Part shown: in pieces, positions 1-6,095 of the stretch
How positions within the stretch are numbered: the stretch's first letter is position 1
Layout: the number at the start of each line of letters is the position of its first letter
Origin: Actinomycetes bacterium
GTDB taxonomy: Bacteria; Actinomycetota; Actinomycetes; Actinomycetales; Microbacteriaceae
Assembly: GCA_023457615.1 (NCBI GenBank)
Contig: JAEWKY010000038.1
Coordinates: forward strand, 1-8,747
Direction of reading: 5' to 3'
DNA length: 8,747 nt
Made by a program: the position numbers and the translations under genes
Notes under the pieces: model-generated
Databases searched by the model: none
What the model saw: the letters and a program-made list of their open reading frames with translations, nothing else
What the model was told of the DNA's origin: nothing

Positions 1-17
1 CTGGGGTAAAGGTTGGC

Positions 18-53
18 GCGGGGCCGCCGGGTTCGTGTCCGGCGGGGCCCCGC
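18..53 (-). terminator. Strong hairpin downstream of metQ, likely terminator or mRNA-end stabiliser
   Basis: A 13-base arm at 18-30 pairs with 39-53 across an 8-base loop, with two extra bases bulged in the 39-53 arm. Nearly every pair is G-C. It lies about 25 bases beyond the metQ stop on the minus strand. The bases after it in the metQ sense are only weakly T-rich (CCTTT), so it is not a textbook intrinsic terminator, although GC-rich actinobacteria often use hairpins without long U tracts. If permease genes follow metQ beyond the left edge, it could instead protect the metQ mRNA 3' end and keep binding protein in excess. Confidence 0.5.
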
Positions 54-78
54 TGGTCGTCACCGCGGAACCGTGGAA

Positions 79-1056
79 CTACTGGTTCGCGGCGGCGAGC
101 TTCTCGAGGTCGGCGAGCTTCGCCCGCAGCGTCTCGACGTCGACCTGCACGAGCACGGTCGCGCCCTTGTCCTCCTCGAGGAGTGCCTCGGCGACGCGCG
201 GGTCGGCGTAGGCCGCCTCGAGGATCGCCCAGGCCGGGTTGTCGACGTCGTCCGCGCGGGTCGCGACGACGTTCGTGTAGGGCAGGTTCTTCTCCGACAG
301 CGAGTCGTCGAGGTAGAGCGCATCCTCGGTCGTGATGCCCTGAGCCGGGTCGAAGTACGACGTGCCCACGACGACGGCCGCGAGGCTCGGGTCGTCGAAC
401 TGCTGCGGGATCGTGAGCGCCGCGATCGGCACGAGCTCGAGGTTCTTCGGGTTGGACTCGATGTCGTCGATCGTCGGGAACTCGCCCGAGTCGTCGGCGA
501 TCTCGAGGAAGCCGGCGGCTTCGAGGATGAAGAGTGCGCGGCCACCGTTCGACGGGTCCTCGGGGATCGCGACGCGGGCGCCGTCCGGGATGTCGTCGAG
601 GTCGTCGAGCGTCGCCGAGAAGATGCCCCACTGCGTGATGAGCGTCGAGAAGACGGGAGTGAGGTCTTCGCCGTTCTGCACGTTGAAGTTGCTCAGGTAG
701 AGGATGTGCTGGAACGCGTTGCCGTCGACGCTGCCCGCGACGAGCTCGGTGTTCGGCAGCACCCAGTCGTCGACGTTGACCCACTCGACGTCGAGACCGT
801 TCTCGGCCGCGACCTCGGCGACGACATCCTGGAACGGGTTGTCCTCGGAGACCGCGAGCCGCAGCGAGAGGCGCTCCTGCTCGTCGGCCTCCGCCACGGG
901 GCTGCCGGCGAAGACGCCGCCGAGGAACAGGCCGCCGACGACGAGGCCGGCGACGACGAGGGCGCCGAGCACGGCGAGGACGATGTTGCGACGCTTCCTG
1001 CCGCCGGCGACGGCGGAGCGGAGCTCGCTCGCGGCGGGCTCGTTCGGGGTTGCCAT
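79..1056 (-). CDS. metQ: MetQ/NlpA-family ABC transporter substrate-binding protein, membrane-anchored
   Basis: Predicted extracytoplasmic binding protein (325 aa) of a methionine-type (MetNIQ) ABC importer. The family signature is clear: DGNAFQHILYL at about residues 111-121, PEDPSNGGRAL at 145-155 (the family's conserved AIPNDxxNxxRAL block) and a matching C-terminal domain. The N-terminus has a basic stretch (RKRR, 20-23) and one long hydrophobic segment at about 24-50. There is no cysteine anywhere in the protein, so the usual lipobox anchor is absent and the segment probably acts as an uncleaved membrane anchor. The ATG at 1056 is preceded by GGAAGG with 9-base spacing. The frame stays open far upstream, but that extension is antisense to the next gene and has no good start. 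The gene is divergent from a sulfur monooxygenase operon, so the ligand may be methionine or another organosulfur amino acid. No metN or metI is in the window. Family assignment is firm; the ligand is inferred. Confidence 0.88.
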   Translation of the reverse strand: MATPNEPAASELRSAVAGGRKRRNIVLAVLGALVVAGLVVGGLFLGGVFAGSPVAEADEQERLSLRLAVSEDNPFQDVVAEVAAENGLDVEWVNVDDWVLPNTELVAGSVDGNAFQHILYLSNFNVQNGEDLTPVFSTLITQWGIFSATLDDLDDIPDGARVAIPEDPSNGGRALFILEAAGFLEIADDSGEFPTIDDIESNPKNLELVPIAALTIPQQFDDPSLAAVVVGTSYFDPAQGITTEDALYLDDSLSEKNLPYTNVVATRADDVDNPAWAILEAAYADPRVAEALLEEDKGATVLVQVDVETLRAKLADLEKLAAANQ

Positions 1057-1065
1057 GGTGGGGTG

Positions 1066-1071
1066 CCTTCC
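1066..1071 (-). promoter_or_regulatory. Ribosome binding site of metQ (GGAAGG)
   Basis: GGAAGG on the minus strand, 9 bases before the ATG at 1056. It fixes the metQ start and argues against translation from the long open upstream extension. Confidence 0.65.
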
Positions 1072-1145
1072 GTGTGATCGGTCGAGGGGGTGGTGCGGGA
1101 TGCCGGAGCAGCCCGGCGAGCACCCACGATGCGCGGTCGGCGGGA

Positions 1146-1166
1146 GGTTCCCAAGAAGGTTCCGAA
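1146..1166. repeat. GGTTCC direct repeat / TTC-GAA inverted elements, candidate operator
   Basis: GGTTCC occurs at 1146-1151 and again at 1158-1163, a 12-base spacing that is roughly one helical turn. A related GGTTCG follows at 1174-1179. The same bases contain two small inverted repeats, TTC-CCAA-GAA (1148-1157) and TTC-C-GAA (1160-1166). Phased repeats between divergent genes suit a transcription factor dimer or tandem dimers. No known regulator motif was recognised, and chance in GC-rich DNA is possible. Confidence 0.3.
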
Positions 1167-1227
1167 ATGCGTCGGTTCGTTGCGTAACAATCGGCGCCGA
1201 GCTCCCGTGCTGTGGCCGGATGGGGGC

Positions 1228-2658
1228 ATGAGCACTCGCAGCGCGCCGAAGAGGATCGGGTTCAACCTCTTCGAGATGAACACCGTCGGCCACATCTCGC
1301 ACGGCCTCTGGGTGCACCCCGCGAATACCCGCCACCGCTTCAACGACCTCGACTTCTGGACGGGGGAGGCCGAGCTGCTCGAGGCCGGTCTCTTCGACGC
1401 GGTGTTCCTCGCCGACGTCATCGGCGCCTACGACGGCTACCGGGACGGACTCGAGACTGCCGTGCGCGAGGCCGTGCAGATCCCGAGCAACGACCCGCTG
1501 CTCGTCATCCCGGCGATGGCCGCCGTGACGACGCACCTCGCGTTCGCCGCCACCTTCTCGACGACGTACGAGCCGCCCTTCGCGTTCGCGCGCCGGGCCT
1601 CCACGCTCGACCACCTCACGAAGGGGCGGTTCGGCTGGAACGTCGTGACCTCGTACCTGCCGAACGCGGCGCGCAACTTCGGGCTCGACGACGAGGTCGG
1701 GCACGACGACCGCTACGAGATCGCCGAGGAGTACCTCGACGTGCTCTACAAGCTCTGGGAGGGCTCGTGGGACGACGACGCCGTCGTGCACGACCGGGAG
1801 GCGCGCATCTACACCGATCCCGCGAAGGTGCGCTACATCGACCACGAGGGCGAGCACTTCCGGGTGAAGGGGCCGCACCTGGCCGAGCCGTCGCCGCAGC
1901 GCACGCCCGTGATCTTCCAGGCGGGTTCGTCGGATCGCGGTCGCGAGTTCGCGGCCCGGCACGCGGAGGGCGTCTTCGTGGGCGGACGGTCGCTCGAGGT
2001 CTATCGCGAGAACGTCGCCGACATCCGCCGCCGTGCCCTCGCCCACGGGCGCGACCCCCGGCACATCAAGACCTACGCGAGCGCGGTGATCATCGCGGGC
2101 CGTGACCGGGAGGAGGCGGAGCGGCGGGCCGACGAGTATCGCGCGCTGTCGAGCGCCGAGGGCTACCTCGCGCACGCGGGCGGCGGCGGCATCGATCTCG
2201 CGGCCTACCCCGCCGATACCGTGATCGACGACGTGCTCGCCGCCGAGGCCAAGCGCGGGCGCGACAACACCCAGTCGGGGCGCCGGTACTTCCGGCCCGG
2301 GCAGACCGTGGGCGAGGCGCTGCACGAGCTCACGCGGTTCGACAACAGCCCGTTCTACGTCGCGGGCGGCCCCGTCGAGGTGGCGGATGCGATCGAGCGC
2401 TGGGTCGCGGCGACGGATCTGGATGGCTTCAACCTGCGGCAGTTCCTCACCCCGGGCACGGCCGAGGCGTTCGTCGAGCACGTCGTACCCGAGCTGCAGC
2501 GCCGCGGGCTCTACCGCGAGTCGTACGAGGAGTCGACCTTCCGCGAGCGGCTCTTCGGGCCGGGCAACGCGCGGGTGTTCGACGAGCATCCCGCGGCGCG
2601 CTACCGCGGAGGAGCCGGGCTCGGGGCCTCGGTGCCCGTCGAGGCGGTGACCGCGTGA
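1228..2658 (+). CDS. NtaA/SnaA/DszA-family FMNH2-dependent monooxygenase (YxeK/DmoA-like, organosulfur)
   Basis: Luciferase-like flavin monooxygenase, 476 aa, a usual length for this family. It should use reduced FMN and O2 to oxidise or cleave an organic sulfur (or aminopolycarboxylate-type) substrate in the cytoplasm. Visible family blocks: GLWVHP (26-31), FDAVFLADV (56-64), the TIM-barrel block GRFGWNVVTS (133-142), EYLDVLYKLWEGSWDDDA (168-185), YTDPAKVRYIDHEGEHF (195-211), flavin-phosphate region QAGSSDRGREFAA (231-243) and DLDGFNL (407-413). From memory the pattern resembles Bacillus YxeK (N-acetyl-S-(2-succino)cysteine monooxygenase) and also DszA. The ATG at 1228 is chosen because homology begins at KRIGFN; upstream in-frame starts (GTG 1207, ATG 1129) lack a ribosome site, though the 1228 site is itself poor (G-run only). 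The stop overlaps the next gene by 4 bases. The family is firm; the substrate is unknown. Confidence 0.9.
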   Translation: MSTRSAPKRIGFNLFEMNTVGHISHGLWVHPANTRHRFNDLDFWTGEAELLEAGLFDAVFLADVIGAYDGYRDGLETAVREAVQIPSNDPLLVIPAMAAVTTHLAFAATFSTTYEPPFAFARRASTLDHLTKGRFGWNVVTSYLPNAARNFGLDDEVGHDDRYEIAEEYLDVLYKLWEGSWDDDAVVHDREARIYTDPAKVRYIDHEGEHFRVKGPHLAEPSPQRTPVIFQAGSSDRGREFAARHAEGVFVGGRSLEVYRENVADIRRRALAHGRDPRHIKTYASAVIIAGRDREEAERRADEYRALSSAEGYLAHAGGGGIDLAAYPADTVIDDVLAAEAKRGRDNTQSGRRYFRPGQTVGEALHELTRFDNSPFYVAGGPVEVADAIERWVAATDLDGFNLRQFLTPGTAEAFVEHVVPELQRRGLYRESYEESTFRERLFGPGNARVFDEHPAARYRGGAGLGASVPVEAVTA

Positions 2659-3920
2659 GCGTCTTCGACAGCATCGCCCTCATCGGCAAGCCGGCGGTGA
2701 CGGGCCTCGAGCTGCGCATCGCCCAGGTGTTCGATCCGATCCTCGCCGACCTCGCGGCGGGGGCCGTCGAGCGCGAGCGTCAGCGCCGACTGCCGTTCGA
2801 GGAGGTGCGGCGCCTCAAGGTCGCGGGCTTCGGATCGCTGCGGGTTCCGAGTGAATTCGGCGGCTGGGGTACGACCCTCGAGGAGGAGTTTCGGCTGCTC
2901 ATCCGCCTCGGCGAGGCCGACTCCAACCTGCCGCAGCTGCTGCGCGGGCACGTCGCGTTCGTCGAGACCCAGCGCGGCCTCCCCGACAGTCAGACCCGCA
3001 GCGAGTGGCTCACGCGCATCGCCGGCGGCGACATCCTGTTCGGCAACGCGCAGGCGGAGCGCTCCGAGTCGAGCGACGTGTCGACGACGCTCACCGAGCG
3101 CGACGGGAGGCTGCTGCTCAACGGCCGCAAGTACTACTCCACGGGCACGCTGTTCGCCGACTGGATCTGGTCGGGCGCGACGTGGGGCGATCGGCCCGTG
3201 GCGCTCGCCGTCCGTGCCGATGCGATCGGGGTGACCCGTGTCGACGACTGGGACGGCTTCGGGCAGCGCCTCACCGGCAGCGGCACGACGATCTTCGACG
3301 ACGTCGACATCGATCCCGCGCACGTGCTGCCGTGGACCGAGAACGACGAGGGGCGTCCGCTCGCCTACACGCAGGCGCTCTACCAGCTCATCCTGCTCGC
3401 GACCCTCGCGGGCATCGCTCGTGCGGTCGTGCGGGATGCCGTCGCGTTCGTGAAGCCGCGCACGCGCACCTTCGGCATCCCGGGCACCTCGGTGCCGCGC
3501 GACGAGCAGCTCGTCCAGCAGATCGTCGGACGGCTCGGCAGCATCCGCTTCGCCGTCGAGTCGATCGTGCTCGAAGCGGTGCGCCGGCTCGAGAAGGCCG
3601 ACGAGACCCGACGCCACGACGAGACGGATGCGCCGCGGTACGAGGCCGCGCTCGCCAGCGCGTTCGAGGCGCAGCAGGTCGTGCTGCCGCTCGTGCTCGA
3701 GGCCGCGACGCAGCTCTTCGAAGTGGGCGGCGCATCGGCGGTGGGGGAGTCGCTCGGGCTCGACCGGCACTGGCGCAACGCCCGCACGATCGCGTCGCAC
3801 AATCCGGCGATCTACCGCGCGCGCATCCTCGGCGACCTGTATCTCAACGACACCCCGCCGACGGCGCAGCTGCGGCACACCCAGTCCGCCGCGGGCGCCG
3901 TGCCGGTGGTGGAGCGATGA
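2655..3920 (+). CDS. SfnB/DszC-like flavin-dependent monooxygenase (acyl-CoA dehydrogenase fold)
   Basis: Protein of 421 aa with the acyl-CoA dehydrogenase fold, but of the sulfur-oxidising branch. Blocks: helical N-terminal domain (about 15-120) with VPSEFGGWG (64-72), FGNAQAE (129-135), LNGRKYYSTGTLFADW (155-170), DDWDGFGQRLTGSGTTIFDDV (197-217), and C-terminal FEVGGAS (355-361) with LDRHWRNARTIASHNP (369-384). Residues H99 and H382 line up, by memory alignment, with the histidines reported important in DszC (H92, H391). The Glu base of true acyl-CoA dehydrogenases falls at N383 here, so beta-oxidation is unlikely. Expected role: FMNH2-dependent S-oxygenation of a thioether, sulfoxide or sulfone to feed sulfur assimilation. 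GTG start at 2655 overlaps the previous stop (GTGA), with GAGG at 2641-2644; it overlaps the next start by ATGA. Automated tools may mislabel it as acyl-CoA dehydrogenase. Confidence 0.87.
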   Translation: MSVFDSIALIGKPAVTGLELRIAQVFDPILADLAAGAVERERQRRLPFEEVRRLKVAGFGSLRVPSEFGGWGTTLEEEFRLLIRLGEADSNLPQLLRGHVAFVETQRGLPDSQTRSEWLTRIAGGDILFGNAQAERSESSDVSTTLTERDGRLLLNGRKYYSTGTLFADWIWSGATWGDRPVALAVRADAIGVTRVDDWDGFGQRLTGSGTTIFDDVDIDPAHVLPWTENDEGRPLAYTQALYQLILLATLAGIARAVVRDAVAFVKPRTRTFGIPGTSVPRDEQLVQQIVGRLGSIRFAVESIVLEAVRRLEKADETRRHDETDAPRYEAALASAFEAQQVVLPLVLEAATQLFEVGGASAVGESLGLDRHWRNARTIASHNPAIYRARILGDLYLNDTPPTAQLRHTQSAAGAVPVVER

Positions 3921-4483
3921 CCGTCCGCATCGTCGGGGTCTCCGGCTCGCTGACGTCGCCCTCGCGCACGACGGCGCTCGTCGACGCGGTGGTGTCGACG
4001 TTGGCCGCGCGGCTCGACGGCCTGGTCTCGTCGCGCACGATCGAGCTCGCCGGGCTGCTGCCCGACCTCTTCGCGGGCCGGTCGCGCTCCGAGCTCGGGG
4101 CCGGTGCCGAAGAGGCGCTCGCCGCGGTCGAGACGGCGGATGTCGTCGTCGTCGGGTCGCCCGCCTACCGCGCCGCGTATACCGGGATCTTCAAGCACTT
4201 CTTCGACTACGTCGGCCAGTACTCGCTCGTCGACACCCCGATCGTGCTCACGGCGACCGGCGGATCGGATCGGCACGCCCTCCTCGTGGAGCACCAGATG
4301 CGTCCGCTGTTCGGGTTCTTCCAGGCGCTCACCCTGCCGCTGGGCATCTACGGCAACGAGAGCGACTTCACCGACTACCGCGTCTCGTCGGAGGAGCTGC
4401 GGGAGCGCATCGACCTCTCGATCGCGCGCGCCGCGCCGCTCATCACCTACCAGCTCCGTTCGGCGCTCCCCGCCGCGGGGTGA
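3917..4483 (+). CDS. NADPH-dependent FMN reductase (MsuE/SsuE-type) serving the two monooxygenases
   Basis: Flavodoxin-like NAD(P)H:FMN reductase, 188 aa, the normal length for MsuE/SsuE. The FMN-phosphate loop SGSLTSPSRTTAL is at 9-21, the strand and helix VVVGSPAYRAAYTGIFKHFFD at 77-97, the flavin-contacting loop TATGGSDRHALLVEHQMRP at 112-130, and FGFFQAL at 132-138. It should reduce free FMN and hand FMNH2 to the two upstream oxygenases, the role SsuE, MsuE and DszD have in other sulfur systems. The ATG at 3917 sits in an ATGA overlap with the preceding stop, so all three genes are translationally coupled and should be made in step. The name CE1759/SsuE/MsuE family is safe; the exact subfamily and NADH versus NADPH preference are inferred. 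Confidence 0.9.
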   Translation: MTVRIVGVSGSLTSPSRTTALVDAVVSTLAARLDGLVSSRTIELAGLLPDLFAGRSRSELGAGAEEALAAVETADVVVVGSPAYRAAYTGIFKHFFDYVGQYSLVDTPIVLTATGGSDRHALLVEHQMRPLFGFFQALTLPLGIYGNESDFTDYRVSSEELRERIDLSIARAAPLITYQLRSALPAAG

Positions 4484-4486
4484 GTG

Positions 4487-4502
4487 CCGCGCGTCGGCGC
4501 GG
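4487..4502 (+). terminator. Short GC hairpin just after the sulfur operon, possible terminator
   Basis: CCGCGC (4487-4492) and GCGCGG (4497-4502) form a perfect 6-bp stem with a GTCG loop starting 4 bases after the reductase stop. No T tract follows, so this is only a candidate terminator. Confidence 0.3.
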
Positions 4503-4572
4503 TGTGGTGAACCGCCCCCGAGCAACACCGCGTCCTTGCGCGCCCGGTTGTCGCAATCGCGCCCCGGAGTTG

Positions 4573-4584
4573 GCACGCGCGTGC
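4573..4584. repeat. Perfect 12-base palindrome in the convergent intergenic gap
   Basis: GCACGCGCGTGC reads the same on both strands and is extended by GTT/AAC flanks with one bulged G, giving a strong cruciform or RNA stem near 4570-4587. It lies between two convergent genes, so a bidirectional terminator is the simplest role. The rest of the 120-base gap (4484-4603) holds only other small GTTG/CAAC-type inverted motifs (for example TTGTCGCAA at 4548-4556) and no gene. Confidence 0.35.
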
Positions 4585-4596
4585 AACAAACGGCAG

Positions 4597-4612
4597 CGGA
4601 AGGTCACTTCCG
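4597..4612 (-). terminator. Hairpin spanning the pepP stop codon
   Basis: CGGAAG (4597-4602) and CTTCCG (4607-4612) make a perfect 6-bp stem with a 4-base loop that contains the pepP stop (4604-4606). It may help end or stabilise the minus-strand transcript, but no T tract follows. Confidence 0.2.
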
Positions 4613-6085
4613 GAGAGAGGCCATCCAGGCTTCGACGTCGGAGGCGGTGCGCGGGATGTCGCCCGACAGCAGCTCGCAGCCGTCCTCGGTGACGACGACG
4701 TTGTCCTCGATGCGCACGCCGATGCCGCGGTACTCCTCGGGCACCGTGAGGTCGTCCGACTGGAAGTAGAGGCCGGGCTCGATCGTGAACACCATGCCGG
4801 GCTCGAGCACGCCGTCCATGTACAGCTCGCGACGGGCCTTCGCGCAGTCGTGCACGTCGAGTCCGAGGTGGTGCGAGGTGCCGTGGATCATGTACCGGCG
4901 GTGCCACTGGCCCTCGGCGAGCGACTCCTCGGCGGTACCCGGAAGCAGTCCCCACTCGGCGGTCTTCGCCGCGACGACGCGCATCGCCTCGGCGTGGATC
5001 TCGCGGAAGCGGATGCCGGGGCGCACGATCGCGCGCGCGGCATCCGCGGCCTCGAGCACGGCCTCGTAGACGCGACGCTGGATGTCGGTGAAGGTGCCGC
5101 TCACGGGGAGCGTGCGCGTGATGTCCGCCGTGTAGAGCGAGTCGAGCTCGACGCCGGCGTCCATGAGCAGCAGGTCGCCGGGAAGCACGGCGCCGTCGTT
5201 GCGGGTCCAGTGCAGGTAGCAGGCGTGCGGGCCGCTCGCGGCGATCGTGTCGTAGCCCACGGTGTTGCCGTCGATGCGGGCCCGGCGGTCGAAGGTGCCC
5301 TCGATGACGCGCTCGCCGCGCACGGCGGCGATCGCGGCGGGGAGGTCGGCGATGACCTCGTCGAAGCCGCGCTTGGTGGCGGCGATCGCGCCGCGCAGCT
5401 CGTCGAGCTCCCAAGCATCCTTCACGAAGCGCAGCTCGGAGAGGTCGCGGGCGAGCCCGGCGTCGCCCTCCTCCTCCACCGACTCGGCGTCGACCGCCGC
5501 GAGCAGCCGGCGCCCGTCGATCTGGTCGGTGAGCGCGTCGTCGGCGTCCCGCACGATCAGGGTCGACGCGTCGAGCCTGTCGAGCACGCCCTCGAGGGCG
5601 TCGAGCGGCGCCGTCGCGAGCCCGAGATCGGCGGCGACGTGCGCGAGCGACGGGCGCGGGCCGGTCCAGAACTCGCCGACCGCGGCGTTCGCGTAGAACT
5701 CGGTCGTGTCGCGCCCCGCCGCCGCGCGGAAGTAGAGGGTCGCCTCGTGACCGTCGGCGACGGGCTCGAGCACGAGCACCGAGTCGGCGACGGCATCCGA
5801 ACCCCACCCCGTGAGGTAGGCGAAGGCCGAGTGCGCGCGGTAGGGGTGGTCGGTGTCGTTGGAGCGCACCCGCGCGGGGCCGGCGGGCACGAGCAGCCGC
5901 TGGCCGGGATGCTGCGCCGAGATGCGCAGGCGGCGGGCCGCGGCGTAGGGGGCGGCGACGCGCGGCGACGGCGTCACGTCGGGGCGGTCGGCCCAGCTCC
6001 CCGAGATGTACGAGCGGAACGTGTCGTCGCTCGGCAGGGTGGAGCGGCCGGAGCTGCTGAGGGAGGGGGAGGGCTGATCGGCCAT
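4604..6085 (-). CDS. pepP: Aminopeptidase P family (Xaa-Pro aminopeptidase), peptidase M24
   Basis: Cytoplasmic metallopeptidase, 493 aa, expected to remove an N-terminal residue that precedes proline. The N-terminal creatinase/AMP-N domain covers about 40-200 (DTDHPYRAHSAFAYLTGW at 77-94 is typical), and the pita-bread catalytic domain about 225-480. All five dinuclear-metal ligands are visible: D309 (LLMDAGVE), D321 (ADITRT), H405 (TSHHLGLD), E436 (IEPGLY) and E460 (RIEDN). The proton-shuttle histidine of LDVHD is H412. The length fits actinobacterial PepP proteins, which have an N-terminal extension compared with the E. coli enzyme (441 aa). The ATG at 6085 starts 10 bases after the stop of the upstream phosphatase-family gene, so the two are probably one operon with coupled translation. 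The ribosome site is weak (G-run). No signal peptide is seen. Confidence 0.92.
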   Translation of the reverse strand: MADQPSPSLSSSGRSTLPSDDTFRSYISGSWADRPDVTPSPRVAAPYAAARRLRISAQHPGQRLLVPAGPARVRSNDTDHPYRAHSAFAYLTGWGSDAVADSVLVLEPVADGHEATLYFRAAAGRDTTEFYANAAVGEFWTGPRPSLAHVAADLGLATAPLDALEGVLDRLDASTLIVRDADDALTDQIDGRRLLAAVDAESVEEEGDAGLARDLSELRFVKDAWELDELRGAIAATKRGFDEVIADLPAAIAAVRGERVIEGTFDRRARIDGNTVGYDTIAASGPHACYLHWTRNDGAVLPGDLLLMDAGVELDSLYTADITRTLPVSGTFTDIQRRVYEAVLEAADAARAIVRPGIRFREIHAEAMRVVAAKTAEWGLLPGTAEESLAEGQWHRRYMIHGTSHHLGLDVHDCAKARRELYMDGVLEPGMVFTIEPGLYFQSDDLTVPEEYRGIGVRIEDNVVVTEDGCELLSGDIPRTASDVEAWMASLRK

Positions 6086-6095
6086 GCCCCCATTC

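Larger units (their letters stand above)
1057..1227. promoter_or_regulatory. Divergent regulatory region between metQ and the sulfur monooxygenase operon
   Basis: This 171-base gap must hold the promoters of both divergent units. On the plus strand, TAACAA at 1185-1190 is a possible -10, about 37 bases before the monooxygenase ATG, with TTCCGA at 1160-1165 as a weak -35 at 19-base spacing. No convincing minus-strand promoter was found. The stretch 1146-1190 is less GC-rich than its surroundings and carries GGTTCC repeats and the partly symmetrical GTTGCGTAAC at 1179-1188. I see no riboswitch fold I can name. Promoter assignments are low confidence; the region's role follows from gene orientation. 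Confidence 0.5.

Noticed and set aside
1057..1140. Cysteine-containing peptide (RGCSPGCSG) in the metQ frame upstream of its ATG, as a possible sulfur-sensing leader peptide
   Set aside because: The stretch has no in-frame start codon nearby and no stop before the metQ ATG, so it would be an N-terminal extension and not a separate leader peptide.
1090..1227. N-terminal extension of the monooxygenase from GTG 1090 or ATG 1129
   Set aside because: No ribosome site precedes these codons, the extra residues are basic and unlike the family, and homology starts just after the ATG at 1228.
1057..1227. SAM-type riboswitch upstream of metQ
   Set aside because: A methionine transporter gene makes this worth looking for, but I could not trace conserved core elements or a convincing multi-helix fold by eye. 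A covariance-model search would settle it.
79..2589. A minus-strand frame open for 836 codons, joining metQ to a long stretch antisense to the monooxygenase
   Set aside because: The upstream part has arginine/valine-rich shadow composition, no ribosome site at its start, and overlaps a clear plus-strand gene. The metQ ATG at 1056 has GGAAGG at good spacing. Long antisense frames are common in GC-rich DNA.
2601..3878. 425-codon minus-strand frame
   Set aside because: Lies fully antisense to the DszC-like gene, is Arg/Ala/Glu-rich with no recognisable motif, and has no ribosome binding site.
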